From: Segatella copri
GTDB taxonomy: Bacteria; Bacteroidota; Bacteroidia; Bacteroidales; Bacteroidaceae
DNA: 64,000 bases
NCBI RefSeq assembly: GCF_026015295.1
Contig: NZ_JAPDUW010000001.1
Coordinates: 3,185,501 to 3,249,500, forward strand
Direction: 5' to 3'
Made by a program: the position numbers and the translations under genes. Positions within the stretch are counted from its first letter, which is position 1; the number at the start of each line of letters is the position of its first letter. Under the pieces are notes generated by a model. The model was not told the origin of the DNA and did no database searches. It saw nothing but the letters and a program-made list of their open reading frames with translations. Positions 1 to 8,080 of this stretch are shown piece by piece.

Positions 1-60
1 ATTGCCATCTATGTTATCTTGAAAGCAGATACAGAACTGACGTTAAAGAATAAGAGTTAG
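1..60 (+). CDS. possible 3' end of an upstream gene (partial)
   Basis: Frame 1 is open from the window edge to a TAG at 58-60 and would encode the last 19 residues of a protein ending in TLKNKS. It is followed at once by a 12-bp inverted repeat, as expected at the end of a transcription unit. Too short to identify, and an open frame of 20 codons can occur by chance. Confidence 0.35.
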   Translation: MAIYVILKADTELTLKNKS

Positions 61-110
61 AAGCTGGAAGATGAAAAGCCGAAACTGTTCTCTCCAAACT
101 TCTAACTCTT
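52..110. terminator. inverted repeat between convergent genes, terminator-like
   Basis: A perfect 12-bp stem (52-63 with 99-110) encloses a 35-nt loop between the end of the presumed upstream plus-strand gene and the end of the minus-strand gene at 118. The loop is long and there is no clean T run, so the terminator role is an inference from position. Confidence 0.4.
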
Positions 111-117
111 GGTTATC

Positions 118-1296
118 TTAAAGAAGGTTCTTGATGGCTGCCTCTATGTCCTTAATCTGTGCATCACGTGCCTGCAGGGTGTTGGTGCGGTCAATCAGGA
201 AGAAGGTAGGAATGCTCTGGACATTGTAGAGAGCCAGACTCTTGCCCTGAATGCCATCTTCATCGCGTACGCAAATCCAAGGGATGGCAGCGGTAGAGGT
301 CTTCCAGAAGTGCTCGTCAGGGTCTACTGATACCTGATAAATCTCCAGTCCGGCAGCATGATACTTGTTGTAGAGTTCACGCAACATCATGATGCGCTTG
401 GTGCTCTCTTTGCTGGCGAAGAGATGGAAGTCGAGCAGTACCACCTTGCCCTTGAGGTCGGAGAGACGGCGTACCTGTCCCTTGTTGTCCTGAAGTGCAA
501 GTTCGATGCATCCGTTTACGCTCACCTTGCTGGCCTCAATCTGCTGCTGTGCCATCTGGTTCTCGATGATGCGGATGTCCTTCATTCCCTCGATGGCGAT
601 ATTGTGGAGGTTCTTGCCACGCTCAGCGCCAGGATAGTAGGTATCCCAACTGGTTGCTACAGCAGCAAATACCTTCACGTCGTCTTTGTTGTTGCGAGGG
701 TTGAAGATAAGTGTATTCACATTGCCCAACTGTACCGTTTGGAAGAGCGCATAGTAAGCGTATGCCTTCATTGGCTCCTTGAAGATGTAGTTGGTCTTGA
801 TGTCCTGTTTGTAAGCCTGGAGCATGCGGCCTACGATGGATTCGATAGAATCGTTGCCGATGTTAGGATCTTTCACGAGCCCGTTGATATTGCTCTGGAG
901 AGTCATCTGCTTAAGAGACAACTCCTTGATCTTGTTGCAGTTTTCAGAACCTTCCACTTCGTATTTGAAGCTCATCTGCGGATAAGCCGCCTTTACCTTG
1001 ACGGTTTCTGTAGAATCGATGGAAAGATTGATGGTTTGATTGGCGATGCGTAAGCGGTAGAACTCTGGGGTAACAGAGTCCATGGCAGCCTCGTCGAAGG
1101 CAAAGGCACCATCCTCGCCCAGTTTCACAGAGTCGATTTTCACAGGACCGTTCAGGCTGATGTTCTCCAGATAGAGCATAGAGTCCTGAGCCTCTGTGAT
1201 ATTGCCGTTGATGTGGAATTTCTTGTTGTTACAAGAAGTCAAAGCCAGTGCAGCTACCATAATCGCTGCCACTGAAAAGAGTCTAGTTATCTTCAT
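118..1296 (-). CDS. thioredoxin-fold (TlpA/AhpC-like) lipoprotein lacking the CXXC motif
   Basis: A 392-residue lipoprotein. The N-terminus has a signal peptide ending in a lipobox (ALALTSC), so it is probably anchored in the periplasm or outer membrane. Residues ~25-130 resemble the DUF4369 domain often found before thioredoxin domains in Bacteroidota. Residues ~255-392 have the TlpA/AhpC layout: a strand reading GKVVLLDFHLFAS, a later SVDPDEHFW segment and the cis-Pro region SIPTFFLID. Where active TlpA proteins carry W-C-x-x-C this one reads LFASKES, so both redox cysteines are missing. It is therefore unlikely to be a thiol-disulfide reductase and may be a binding or scaffold relative. 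It is transcribed divergently from pnp; a CAAAGATA box (reverse TATCTTTG) at 1328-1335 may be its promoter element. Confidence 0.75.
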   Translation of the reverse strand: MKITRLFSVAAIMVAALALTSCNNKKFHINGNITEAQDSMLYLENISLNGPVKIDSVKLGEDGAFAFDEAAMDSVTPEFYRLRIANQTINLSIDSTETVKVKAAYPQMSFKYEVEGSENCNKIKELSLKQMTLQSNINGLVKDPNIGNDSIESIVGRMLQAYKQDIKTNYIFKEPMKAYAYYALFQTVQLGNVNTLIFNPRNNKDDVKVFAAVATSWDTYYPGAERGKNLHNIAIEGMKDIRIIENQMAQQQIEASKVSVNGCIELALQDNKGQVRRLSDLKGKVVLLDFHLFASKESTKRIMMLRELYNKYHAAGLEIYQVSVDPDEHFWKTSTAAIPWICVRDEDGIQGKSLALYNVQSIPTFFLIDRTNTLQARDAQIKDIEAAIKNLL

Positions 1297-1407
1297 GAAT
1301 TTTATTATTTTGCAAAATTATCGAGTGCAAAGATAGTAATAAAATTGCGAATAATGCACCTTCTATAGATAAATTATTTAAAAAAGTGGAAAATAATTGC
1401 TGATTTA

Positions 1408-1439
1408 TTTGTTTATTAATAATTAAAGAGGTATCTTTG
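1408..1439 (+). promoter_or_regulatory. Bacteroidota-type promoter of pnp
   Basis: TTTG at 1408-1411, then 20 bp, then TATCTTTG at 1432-1439. This matches the -33/-7 consensus used by the Bacteroidota housekeeping sigma factor and lies 54 bp before the pnp start. Confidence 0.8.
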
Positions 1440-1492
1440 CAGCGTTTTAGATATTTTAGATGTTAGACAAAACAATAAGTTTTTTAATTTAG

Positions 1493-3811
1493 ATGAACGT
1501 AATTACAAAAAGTGTTCAGTTGCCTGATGGAAGAACCATCACAATTGAGACCGGAAAAGTTGCAAAACAGGCTGGTGGTGCTGCGGTTCTCCGCATGGGT
1601 AACACAGTGCTTCTCGCAACTGTTTGTGCAGCAAAGGATGCAGTTCCGGGTACAGATTTTATGCCTTTGCAAGTAGATTATCGTGAGCAGTACAGTGCTG
1701 CAGGTCGTTTCCCTGGTGGTTTCACCAAGCGCGAAGGCAAAGCCAGCGATGAGGAAATCCTTACCTCTCGTCTCGTGGACCGTGCTTTGCGTCCACTTTT
1801 CCCTTCTAACTACCATGCAGAAGTTTACGTACAGGTAATGTTGCTCTCAGCCGATGGTGTTGACCAGCCAGATGCCCTCGCAGGTTTCGCTGCTTCAGCT
1901 GCCATGGCTTGTTCAGATATTCCTTTCGAGTACTATATCTCTGAGGTTCGTGTAGCTCGTATCAATGGTGAGTATGTTGTAAACCCTACATTCCAGCAGA
2001 TGGAAGAGGCAGACATGGATATCATGGTTGGTGCTACCAAGGACAATATCATGATGGTAGAAGGTGAGATGAAGGAAGTTTCTGAGCAGGATCTCATCGG
2101 TGCCCTCAAGGTGGCTGCCGAGGCTATCAAGCCTATGTGCGAACTCCAGTATGAGTTGGCTAAGGAGAAGGGTACTGACGTGAAGCGTGAGTATGACCAT
2201 GAGATCAACGATGAGGAACTCCGTGAGCAGATTAAGTCTGAGCTTTACAAGCCAGCTTATGATATCAATCATCAGGCTTTGGAGAAGCATGCACGTCAGG
2301 ATGCTTTCGATAAGGTTTTGGCTGATTTCCTCGAGAAGTATGACGCTGCTCATACCGATCTTTCTGAGGAAGACTTGGAGGAGAAGCACGCTGAGGCTAC
2401 CCGTTACTATGATGACGTAATGCGCGATGCTATGCGCCGTTGCATCCTCGACGAGGGCTTGCGCCTTGATGGTCGTGCTACTACAGAAATCCGTCCTATC
2501 TGGTGCGAGGTTTCTCCACTCCCAATGCCTCACGGAAGCGCTATCTTCCAGCGTGGTGAGACTATGTCTCTCTCTACATGTACTCTCGGTACCAAGATGG
2601 ATGAGAAGCTTATCGACGGTGTGCTCGAGAAGAGCTACCAGCGCTTCCTCCTTCACTATAACTTCCCTCCATTCTCAACAGGTGAGGCTAAGGCTCAGCG
2701 CGGCGTAGGCCGTCGTGAGATTGGTCACGGTCACTTGGCATGGCGTGGTTTGAAGGGCCAGATTCCTGCAGACTTCCCTTACACAGTACGTTTGGTAAGC
2801 CAGATCTTGGAGTCTAACGGTTCTTCTTCTATGGCTACTGTTTGTGCCGGTACTCTCGCCCTGATGGATGCAGGTGTTCCTATGAAGAAGCCAGTTTCTG
2901 GTATCGCTATGGGTCTTATCAAGAACCCAGGTGAGGACAAGTACGCTATCCTCAGTGATATCCTCGGTGATGAGGACCACTTGGGTGATATGGACTTCAA
3001 GACCACTGGTACCCGCGATGGCTTGACCGCTACACAGATGGATATCAAGTGCGATGGTTTGAGCTTCGAGATTCTTGAGGAGGCTTTGATGCAGGCTAAG
3101 GCTGGTCGTGAGCATATCCTCAACTGCATGATGGAGACAATCTCTGAGCCACGTGCTGAGATGAAGCCACAGGTTCCACGTATTGTAGCATTCGATATCC
3201 CTAAGGAGTTCATCGGTGCTGTTATCGGCCCTGGTGGTAAGATTATCCAGCAGATGCAGGAGGATACTGGTGCGACAATCACTATCGAGGAGACTGATGG
3301 TAAGGGTCACGTCCAGGTATCTGCTCCTAACAAGGATTCTATCGATGCAGCTTTGGCTAAGATTAAGGCTATCGTAGCTGTTCCTGAGGTTGGTGAAGTT
3401 TACGAGGGTACTGTCCGTTCTATCATGCCTTACGGTTGCTTCGTAGAGATTCTCCCTGGTAAGGATGGTTTGCTCCACATTTCTGAGATTGATTGGAAGC
3501 GTCTTGAGACAGTTGAAGAGGCTGGCATCAAGGAAGGCGACAAAATCAAGGTGAAGTTGATGGAGATTGATCCTAAGACTGGCAAGTACAAACTTTCTCA
3601 TCGTGTATTGATGGAGAAGCCAGAGGGTTATGTAGAGCGTGAGCGTCGTCCACGTCCTGAGCGCGGTGAACGTCGCGGTCGTCGTGATGATCGTCATGAA
3701 GGTCGTGGTGAGCGTCCAGCTCGTCAGCCACGTCGTTACGAGCATCGTAATGATGAGCAGGCTCCTAAGGAGTTCAACGACTCTTTGGATCACAACAATG
3801 ATGTAGAATAA
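1493..3811 (+). CDS. pnp: polyribonucleotide nucleotidyltransferase (PNPase)
   Basis: PNPase degrades RNA 3' to 5' by phosphorolysis in the cytoplasm and takes part in mRNA turnover. The 772-residue product has two RNase PH domains (roughly residues 10-140 and 325-480, the first with [11 protein letters not shown] and the second with [13 protein letters not shown]), a KH domain at ~560-620 containing [11 protein letters not shown], and an S1 domain at ~632-700 ([17 protein letters not shown]). The last ~65 residues form an Arg-rich tail with repeated ER/RG motifs, probably disordered and RNA-binding; this extension makes it somewhat longer than the ~700-residue E. coli enzyme. It stands alone, with its own promoter and a strong terminator. 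Confidence 0.97.
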   Translation: MNVITKSVQLPDGRTITIETGKVAKQAGGAAVLRMGNTVLLATVCAAKDAVPGTDFMPLQVDYREQYSAAGRFPGGFTKREGKASDEEILTSRLVDRALRPLFPSNYHAEVYVQVMLLSADGVDQPDALAGFAASAAMACSDIPFEYYISEVRVARINGEYVVNPTFQQMEEADMDIMVGATKDNIMMVEGEMKEVSEQDLIGALKVAAEAIKPMCELQYELAKEKGTDVKREYDHEINDEELREQIKSELYKPAYDINHQALEKHARQDAFDKVLADFLEKYDAAHTDLSEEDLEEKHAEATRYYDDVMRDAMRRCILDEGLRLDGRATTEIRPIWCEVSPLPMPHGSAIFQRGETMSLSTCTLGTKMDEKLIDGVLEKSYQRFLLHYNFPPFSTGEAKAQRGVGRREIGHGHLAWRGLKGQIPADFPYTVRLVSQILESNGSSSMATVCAGTLALMDAGVPMKKPVSGIAMGLIKNPGEDKYAILSDILGDEDHLGDMDFKTTGTRDGLTATQMDIKCDGLSFEILEEALMQAKAGREHILNCMMETISEPRAEMKPQVPRIVAFDIPKEFIGAVIGPGGKIIQQMQEDTGATITIEETDGKGHVQVSAPNKDSIDAALAKIKAIVAVPEVGEVYEGTVRSIMPYGCFVEILPGKDGLLHISEIDWKRLETVEEAGIKEGDKIKVKLMEIDPKTGKYKLSHRVLMEKPEGYVERERRPRPERGERRGRRDDRHEGRGERPARQPRRYEHRNDEQAPKEFNDSLDHNNDVE

Positions 3812-3839
3812 TCTGCGTATTAGACACATTATTATATAT

Positions 3840-3876
3840 AAAGGCACATTCCGCATAGGAATGTGCCTTTTTTTAA
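3840..3876 (+). terminator. intrinsic terminator of pnp
   Basis: A 12-bp perfect stem, AAGGCACATTCC pairing with GGAATGTGCCTT around the loop GCATA, followed by a T run. It lies about 30 bp after the pnp stop. Confidence 0.9.
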
Positions 3877-3960
3877 TAGTACTTTCTCTAATTATTGCCG
3901 GATATTGTATTTGTATATGGGAATGGAGAATGTAAAGTGTGGATCATGTAGGGATAAACA

Positions 3961-3994
3961 AAAAGAGTCACAAGTAAAACTTGTGACTCTTTTC
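3961..3994 (-). terminator. terminator of the tandem tRNA-Asn transcript
   Basis: AAAAGAGTCACAAG pairs perfectly with CTTGTGACTCTTTT around a short loop. On the minus strand it directly follows the tRNA genes and ends in a T run. Confidence 0.85.
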
Positions 3995-3996
3995 TG

Positions 3997-4070
3997 CGCT
4001 TCAAGATGGGCTTGAACCAACGACCCCCTGATTAACAGTCAGGTGCTCTAACCAACTGAGCTATTGAAGC
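3997..4070 (-). tRNA. tRNA-Asn (anticodon GTT), copy 1
   Basis: Read on the minus strand the 74-nt sequence folds as a cloverleaf: acceptor stem GCTTCAA/TTGAAGC, D arm with AGCTCAGTTGGTTAGAGC, anticodon loop CTGTTAA giving GTT, and T arm with GGTTCAAGCCC. No encoded CCA is seen. It is identical to the second copy 50 bp upstream. Confidence 0.95.
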
Positions 4071-4120
4071 AATTTGCTATGAAAGAAGATGAGTTACGAG
4101 GCTAACCTGAAACTCTCTTG

Positions 4121-4194
4121 CGCTTCAAGATGGGCTTGAACCAACGACCCCCTGATTAACAGTCAGGTGCTCTAACCAACTGAGCTATTGAAGC
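4121..4194 (-). tRNA. tRNA-Asn (anticodon GTT), copy 2
   Basis: The 74-nt sequence is identical to the tRNA at 3997-4070 and is the first gene of the pair as transcribed. The two are separated by a 50-bp spacer and share the promoter at 4236-4267. Confidence 0.95.
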
Positions 4195-4235
4195 GTTTTT
4201 TCTGTAAAGAACATGACGTTCCTTATTTGCGTGTG

Positions 4236-4267
4236 CAAAAGTACTAACTTTTCTTCATTCTGCCAAA
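4236..4267 (-). promoter_or_regulatory. promoter of the tRNA-Asn pair
   Basis: On the minus strand TTTG (plus-strand CAAA at 4264-4267) is followed after 20 bp by TACTTTTG (plus-strand CAAAAGTA at 4236-4243). Confidence 0.8.
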
Positions 4268-4316
4268 TTTTTTGCTGACTTTTTTCGCTTTTTCCCTAAA
4301 AAAGTGTATTTTTTCT

Positions 4317-4377
4317 TATCTTTGTGCCACTTTTTGCCTATTTTATGGTGTTTTTCGCAAAGAAATGAGTACTTTTG
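4317..4377 (+). promoter_or_regulatory. candidate promoter elements of the S41 protease gene
   Basis: Two -7-type boxes are seen: TATCTTTG at 4317-4324 and TACTTTTG at 4370-4377. Neither has a perfect TTTG 20 bp upstream. Either could give a leader of roughly 80-140 nt. Confidence 0.45.
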
Positions 4378-4467
4378 TGGTCGAAATCTTCTCCCGAGGG
4401 CGAATGCCGTGAAGAGGGGGAGGAAATAACCAATAAGTTGAATCATATACAATTAAATAAGGTAACA

Positions 4468-6132
4468 ATGAAAAGAATACTGTTCTCCTTGCTTATGGTG
4501 CTCCTGGCAGTTCCTACTTTTGCCCAGGTTGACAAAGATCATGACTTCAAAGCCGCAAAGAATATGGAAATATTCAATGCCATCTACAAGAATCTCGATT
4601 TGATGTATGTTGATACGCTCGATGCTGAAGTTGTGGTCGGAAATGGTATCAATGCCATGTTGCGTAGTCTCGACCCTTATACTACCTATTATCCTGAGCA
4701 GAAGATGAAGGAACTCAAGAACCTGCTCACCGGCAAGTATGCGGGTGTAGGTGCGGTGATACGCTACAATTTCCAGTTGCAGCGCGTCTGTATCAGCGAG
4801 CCTTACGAGAATATGCCTGCTGCAGAAGTGGGACTGAAGAAGGGTGACATCATCCTGAGTATTGATGATGAGGATATGACCAATAAGGAGGTGAGCTATG
4901 TCAGCGATCATCTTCGTGGTGACCCGGGTTCTTCTTTCATGCTGAAAGTTAAGCGTCCAAGTACAGGCAAGACGATGAAGGTGAAGGTAACACGCCGTAC
5001 CATCCAGTTGCCGTTCTTGCCTTATTATGGCATGTTGAAGGGTAGCATCGGTTACATCAACTTCAATTCCTTTACCGAGCAGTCTGCCAAGGAAGTGCGT
5101 CGTGCTTTCATCGATTTGAGAAAGCAAGGAGCCAAGAGTCTTGTCTTCGATCTGCGTAATAATGGTGGTGGTTCTGTTACCGAAGCGGTCAGCATCATCA
5201 ATATGTTCTTGCCTAAAGGTAAGACAGTCTTGGAGATGAAGGGAAAGTTGCAGCGTTCTAATCATGTTTATAAGACCACGGTTGAACCGATAGATTCCGT
5301 TATGCCGATGGTAGTATTGGTGAACGAGAATTCTGCCAGTGCCAGTGAAATCATGAGCGGCAGTCTGCAGGATTATGACCGTGCTGTAATATTAGGTACG
5401 CGCACGTATGGAAAGGGATTGGTGCAGACTACCATGGATTTGCCTTATAACGGACAGGTGAAACTCACTACTGCTAAATATTTCATTCCTAGCGGTCGAT
5501 GCGTTCAGGCACTCAACTATAAGCACGATAAGGGTGGTTATGTGGAGCATGTTCCCGACTCTCTTACCAAGGTGTTCTATACCGCAGGTGGCAGAGAAGT
5601 GAGAGATGGAGGTGGCGTGAAGCCGGATGTAGAAGTAAAGCCTGATTCTTTGCCAAACATCGCCTTCTATCTGGCTGGTGCCCGCGACAGTAATGAGGTG
5701 ATGCTTAATTATGAGGTTGATTATATCGCCAAGCATCCTGCTATTGCTCCTGCGAAGGAATTCTCGCTGACCGATGCCGATTATGATGAATTCAAGACAC
5801 GCGTGTTGAAGGCTAACTTCCAGTACGACCGTGAAACAGAAAAGTATCTCAAGGACTTGGAAAAGCTCGCTAAGTTTGAAGGCTACTACGATGATGCCAA
5901 GGCAGAGTTTGAGGCTTTGAAGAAAAAACTGAGCCATAATGTGGCAAAGGATCTGGATTATAACAAGGATTACATCAAGCATCTGTTGGAAAATGACATC
6001 GTTTCTGCCTATTATTTCCAGCGCGGTGCCATCCAGAATTCCATGCGTTATGACAAGCAGATTAAGGAAGCAGTAAAATTGCTGAATTCTCCATCAGAAT
6101 ACGAAAAAATACTGCATCCTGTGAAGAAATAA
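4468..6132 (+). CDS. S41-family C-terminal processing peptidase
   Basis: A 554-residue exported serine protease of the CtpA/tail-specific protease family, which cleaves periplasmic proteins near their C-termini. I chose the ATG at 4468 because it is followed by a clean signal peptide ending ...VPTFAQ; the longer reading frame begins within the promoter region. A PDZ domain spans ~85-170 (YAGVGAVIRYN ... GLKKGDIILSIDDEDM). The catalytic part includes the nucleophile Ser in NSASASEIM (~residue 292) and the general-base Lys in TYGKGLVQ (~314). Residues ~390-554 are an extra, charged, helical C-terminal region of the kind seen in longer Bacteroidota members. It is monocistronic and precedes rimP by about 150 bp. 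Confidence 0.93.
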   Translation: MKRILFSLLMVLLAVPTFAQVDKDHDFKAAKNMEIFNAIYKNLDLMYVDTLDAEVVVGNGINAMLRSLDPYTTYYPEQKMKELKNLLTGKYAGVGAVIRYNFQLQRVCISEPYENMPAAEVGLKKGDIILSIDDEDMTNKEVSYVSDHLRGDPGSSFMLKVKRPSTGKTMKVKVTRRTIQLPFLPYYGMLKGSIGYINFNSFTEQSAKEVRRAFIDLRKQGAKSLVFDLRNNGGGSVTEAVSIINMFLPKGKTVLEMKGKLQRSNHVYKTTVEPIDSVMPMVVLVNENSASASEIMSGSLQDYDRAVILGTRTYGKGLVQTTMDLPYNGQVKLTTAKYFIPSGRCVQALNYKHDKGGYVEHVPDSLTKVFYTAGGREVRDGGGVKPDVEVKPDSLPNIAFYLAGARDSNEVMLNYEVDYIAKHPAIAPAKEFSLTDADYDEFKTRVLKANFQYDRETEKYLKDLEKLAKFEGYYDDAKAEFEALKKKLSHNVAKDLDYNKDYIKHLLENDIVSAYYFQRGAIQNSMRYDKQIKEAVKLLNSPSEYEKILHPVKK

Positions 6133-6193
6133 GTACAAAAACGTGCACAATCGATTAAAAATGTGCACGTTGCGAATAAAAAGTTGCATTTTT

Positions 6194-6225
6194 TTTGGCT
6201 AATCACAAAAATATTTGTAATTTTG
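6194..6225 (+). promoter_or_regulatory. promoter of the rimP-nusA-infB operon
   Basis: TTTG at 6194-6197, 20 bp, TAATTTTG at 6218-6225. A perfect match in sequence and spacing, 60 bp before rimP. Confidence 0.8.
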
Positions 6226-6285
6226 CAACGTTCAGTGGAATGAGGGGCTCACAAGAGTTCCTCATTTTATTTTAATAAGGTATAT

Positions 6286-6753
6286 ATGATTGATAAAAAC
6301 GTCGTAAAAAAATTAGTTGAAGAATGGCTCCAAGATAAGGAATATTTCTTGGTAAGCATTGAAATCAGTCCCGACGATAGAATCGTTGTTGAGATTGACC
6401 ATGCCGATGGAGTATGGATTGAGGATTGTGTTGCCTTGAGTAAGTATATTGAGGATCATTTGAACCGTGACGAGGAAGACTATGAGCTCGAAGTTGGCTC
6501 TGCAGGCTTGGGTCAACCGTTCAAAGTTCCGCAGCAGTATATCAATTTCATTGGCAAGGAGGTAGAGGTGCTTGATGCCGACGGCAAGAAGGTGAAGGGT
6601 ATCTTGAAAGCTGTTGAAGGAAATGACTTCACAGTTGGCGTTGAAGAAAAGGTAAAGGTTGAAGGTAAAAAACGTCCGGTTAAGCAGGAGGTTGATCACG
6701 TTTACCAGATGGATAAAGTAAAATATACAAAATACATAATTAGTTTCAATTAA
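6286..6753 (+). CDS. rimP: ribosome maturation factor RimP
   Basis: RimP binds the 30S subunit during late assembly. The 155-residue product has the two-domain family layout: an N-terminal alpha-beta domain with ISPDDRIVVEIDHADGVWIEDC and VGSAGLGQPFK (the conserved 'VSSPGLDRPL'-type motif, ending the first domain at ~residue 80), then a small SH3-like C-terminal domain. It is the first gene of the classic rimP-nusA-infB operon and ends 3 bp before nusA. Confidence 0.95.
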   Translation: MIDKNVVKKLVEEWLQDKEYFLVSIEISPDDRIVVEIDHADGVWIEDCVALSKYIEDHLNRDEEDYELEVGSAGLGQPFKVPQQYINFIGKEVEVLDADGKKVKGILKAVEGNDFTVGVEEKVKVEGKKRPVKQEVDHVYQMDKVKYTKYIISFN

Positions 6754-6756
6754 GTT

Positions 6757-8019
6757 ATGGCTAAAAAAGAGCAAGAATTGACAGCGAGTATGATTGATAC
6801 ATTCCGCGAGTTTAAAGAAACAAAGAATATCGACCGTACTACATTGGTAAGTGTATTGGAGGAGAGCTTCCGTAATGTACTTGCCAAGATTTTTGGTAGT
6901 GACGAAAACTTTGATGTCATCGTGAACCCTGACAAGGGTGACTTCGAAATTTATCGCAACCGTATAGTTGTTGCTGATGGCGAAGTTGAAGATGAAAATA
7001 AGGAAATTACACTTTCTGAGGCTCGTAAGATTGAGCCGGATTACGAGGTTGGTGAGGATGTAAGTGAGACGGTTGACTTCAATAAGTTTGGTCGTCGTGC
7101 CATCTTGACTCTTCGTCAGACTTTGGCTTCCAAGATTCTTGAGTTGGAGCATGATTCACTTTACAACAAATACAAGGATCGCGTAGGTCAGGTTATCTCT
7201 GGTGAGGTTTATCAGGTTTGGAAGCGCGAGGTTCTGATTGTAGATGATGAGAACAACGAGCTCATGTTGCCTAAGACTGAGCAGATTCCTGGTGATACTT
7301 ACCGCAAGGGTGAGACTATTCGTGCGGTCATCCTTCGTGTAGACAACGAGAACAATAATCCAAAGATTATCTTGAGCCGTACAGCTCCAATCTTCCTGCA
7401 GCGCCTGTTGGAGGCTGAGGTTCCTGAGATTGCAGACGGTCTGATTGCAATCCGCCGTATCGCCCGTCTTCCGGGAGAGCGTGCTAAGATTGCTGTTGAA
7501 ACATTCGATGAGCGTATCGACCCGGTTGGCGCATGTGTAGGTGTTAAAGGTAGCCGCGTTCACGGTATCGTTCGCGAACTTTGCAACGAGAATCTCGATG
7601 TCATCAACTACTCAAGCAATACCAAACTCTTCATTCAGCGTGCGTTGGCTCCAGCCAAGGTTTCTTCAATCAATGTTGATGATGAGAACAAGAAAGCAGA
7701 GGTTTACTTGCAGCCTGAGGAAGTTAGTTTGGCTATCGGCCGTGGCGGTATGAACATCAAACTGGCTTCTATGCTTACAGAATATACCATCGACGTATTC
7801 CGTGAGGTAGACGAGAATGAGGCCGATGAGGATATCTACTTGGATGAGTTCTCTGATGAGATTGACCAGTGGGTTATCGATGCTATCAAGGGCATCGGTC
7901 TTGATACTGCCAAGCAGGTACTCAATGCACCTCGCAACTTGCTGATTGAGAAGGCCGACCTCGAAGAGGAGACCGTTGATCATGTACTCAGCGTGTTGCG
8001 CGCCGAATTCGAACAATAA
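6757..8019 (+). CDS. nusA: transcription termination/antitermination factor NusA
   Basis: NusA binds RNA polymerase and modulates pausing, termination and antitermination. The 420-residue protein has the N-terminal polymerase-binding domain (~1-130), an S1 domain (~133-200, GQVISGEVYQVWKREVLIV), and two KH domains (~210-345, with VGVKGSRVHGIVRELCNEN and AIGRGGMNIKLA). The C-terminal ~70 residues form one helical acidic-repeat-like segment ending DHVLSVLRAEFEQ, shorter than the E. coli tail. It sits in the usual place between rimP and infB. Confidence 0.97.
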   Translation: MAKKEQELTASMIDTFREFKETKNIDRTTLVSVLEESFRNVLAKIFGSDENFDVIVNPDKGDFEIYRNRIVVADGEVEDENKEITLSEARKIEPDYEVGEDVSETVDFNKFGRRAILTLRQTLASKILELEHDSLYNKYKDRVGQVISGEVYQVWKREVLIVDDENNELMLPKTEQIPGDTYRKGETIRAVILRVDNENNNPKIILSRTAPIFLQRLLEAEVPEIADGLIAIRRIARLPGERAKIAVETFDERIDPVGACVGVKGSRVHGIVRELCNENLDVINYSSNTKLFIQRALAPAKVSSINVDDENKKAEVYLQPEEVSLAIGRGGMNIKLASMLTEYTIDVFREVDENEADEDIYLDEFSDEIDQWVIDAIKGIGLDTAKQVLNAPRNLLIEKADLEEETVDHVLSVLRAEFEQ

Positions 8020-8080
8020 TTCCCTTGCCAGCGAGTGCTTGCAGGGAATCTAACTTTAAAAATAGGAGAATAAATAATTT

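Noticed and set aside
2675..3856. 393-codon open frame antisense to pnp
   Set aside because: The plus-strand PNPase is unambiguous and the antisense frame has no recognisable domain; a long antisense frame is expected from the codon bias.
3997..4194. tRNA-Asn pair as an integration site
   Set aside because: Flanking genes are ordinary core genes, and no integrase or partial tRNA copy is present nearby; it is a simple tandem duplication.
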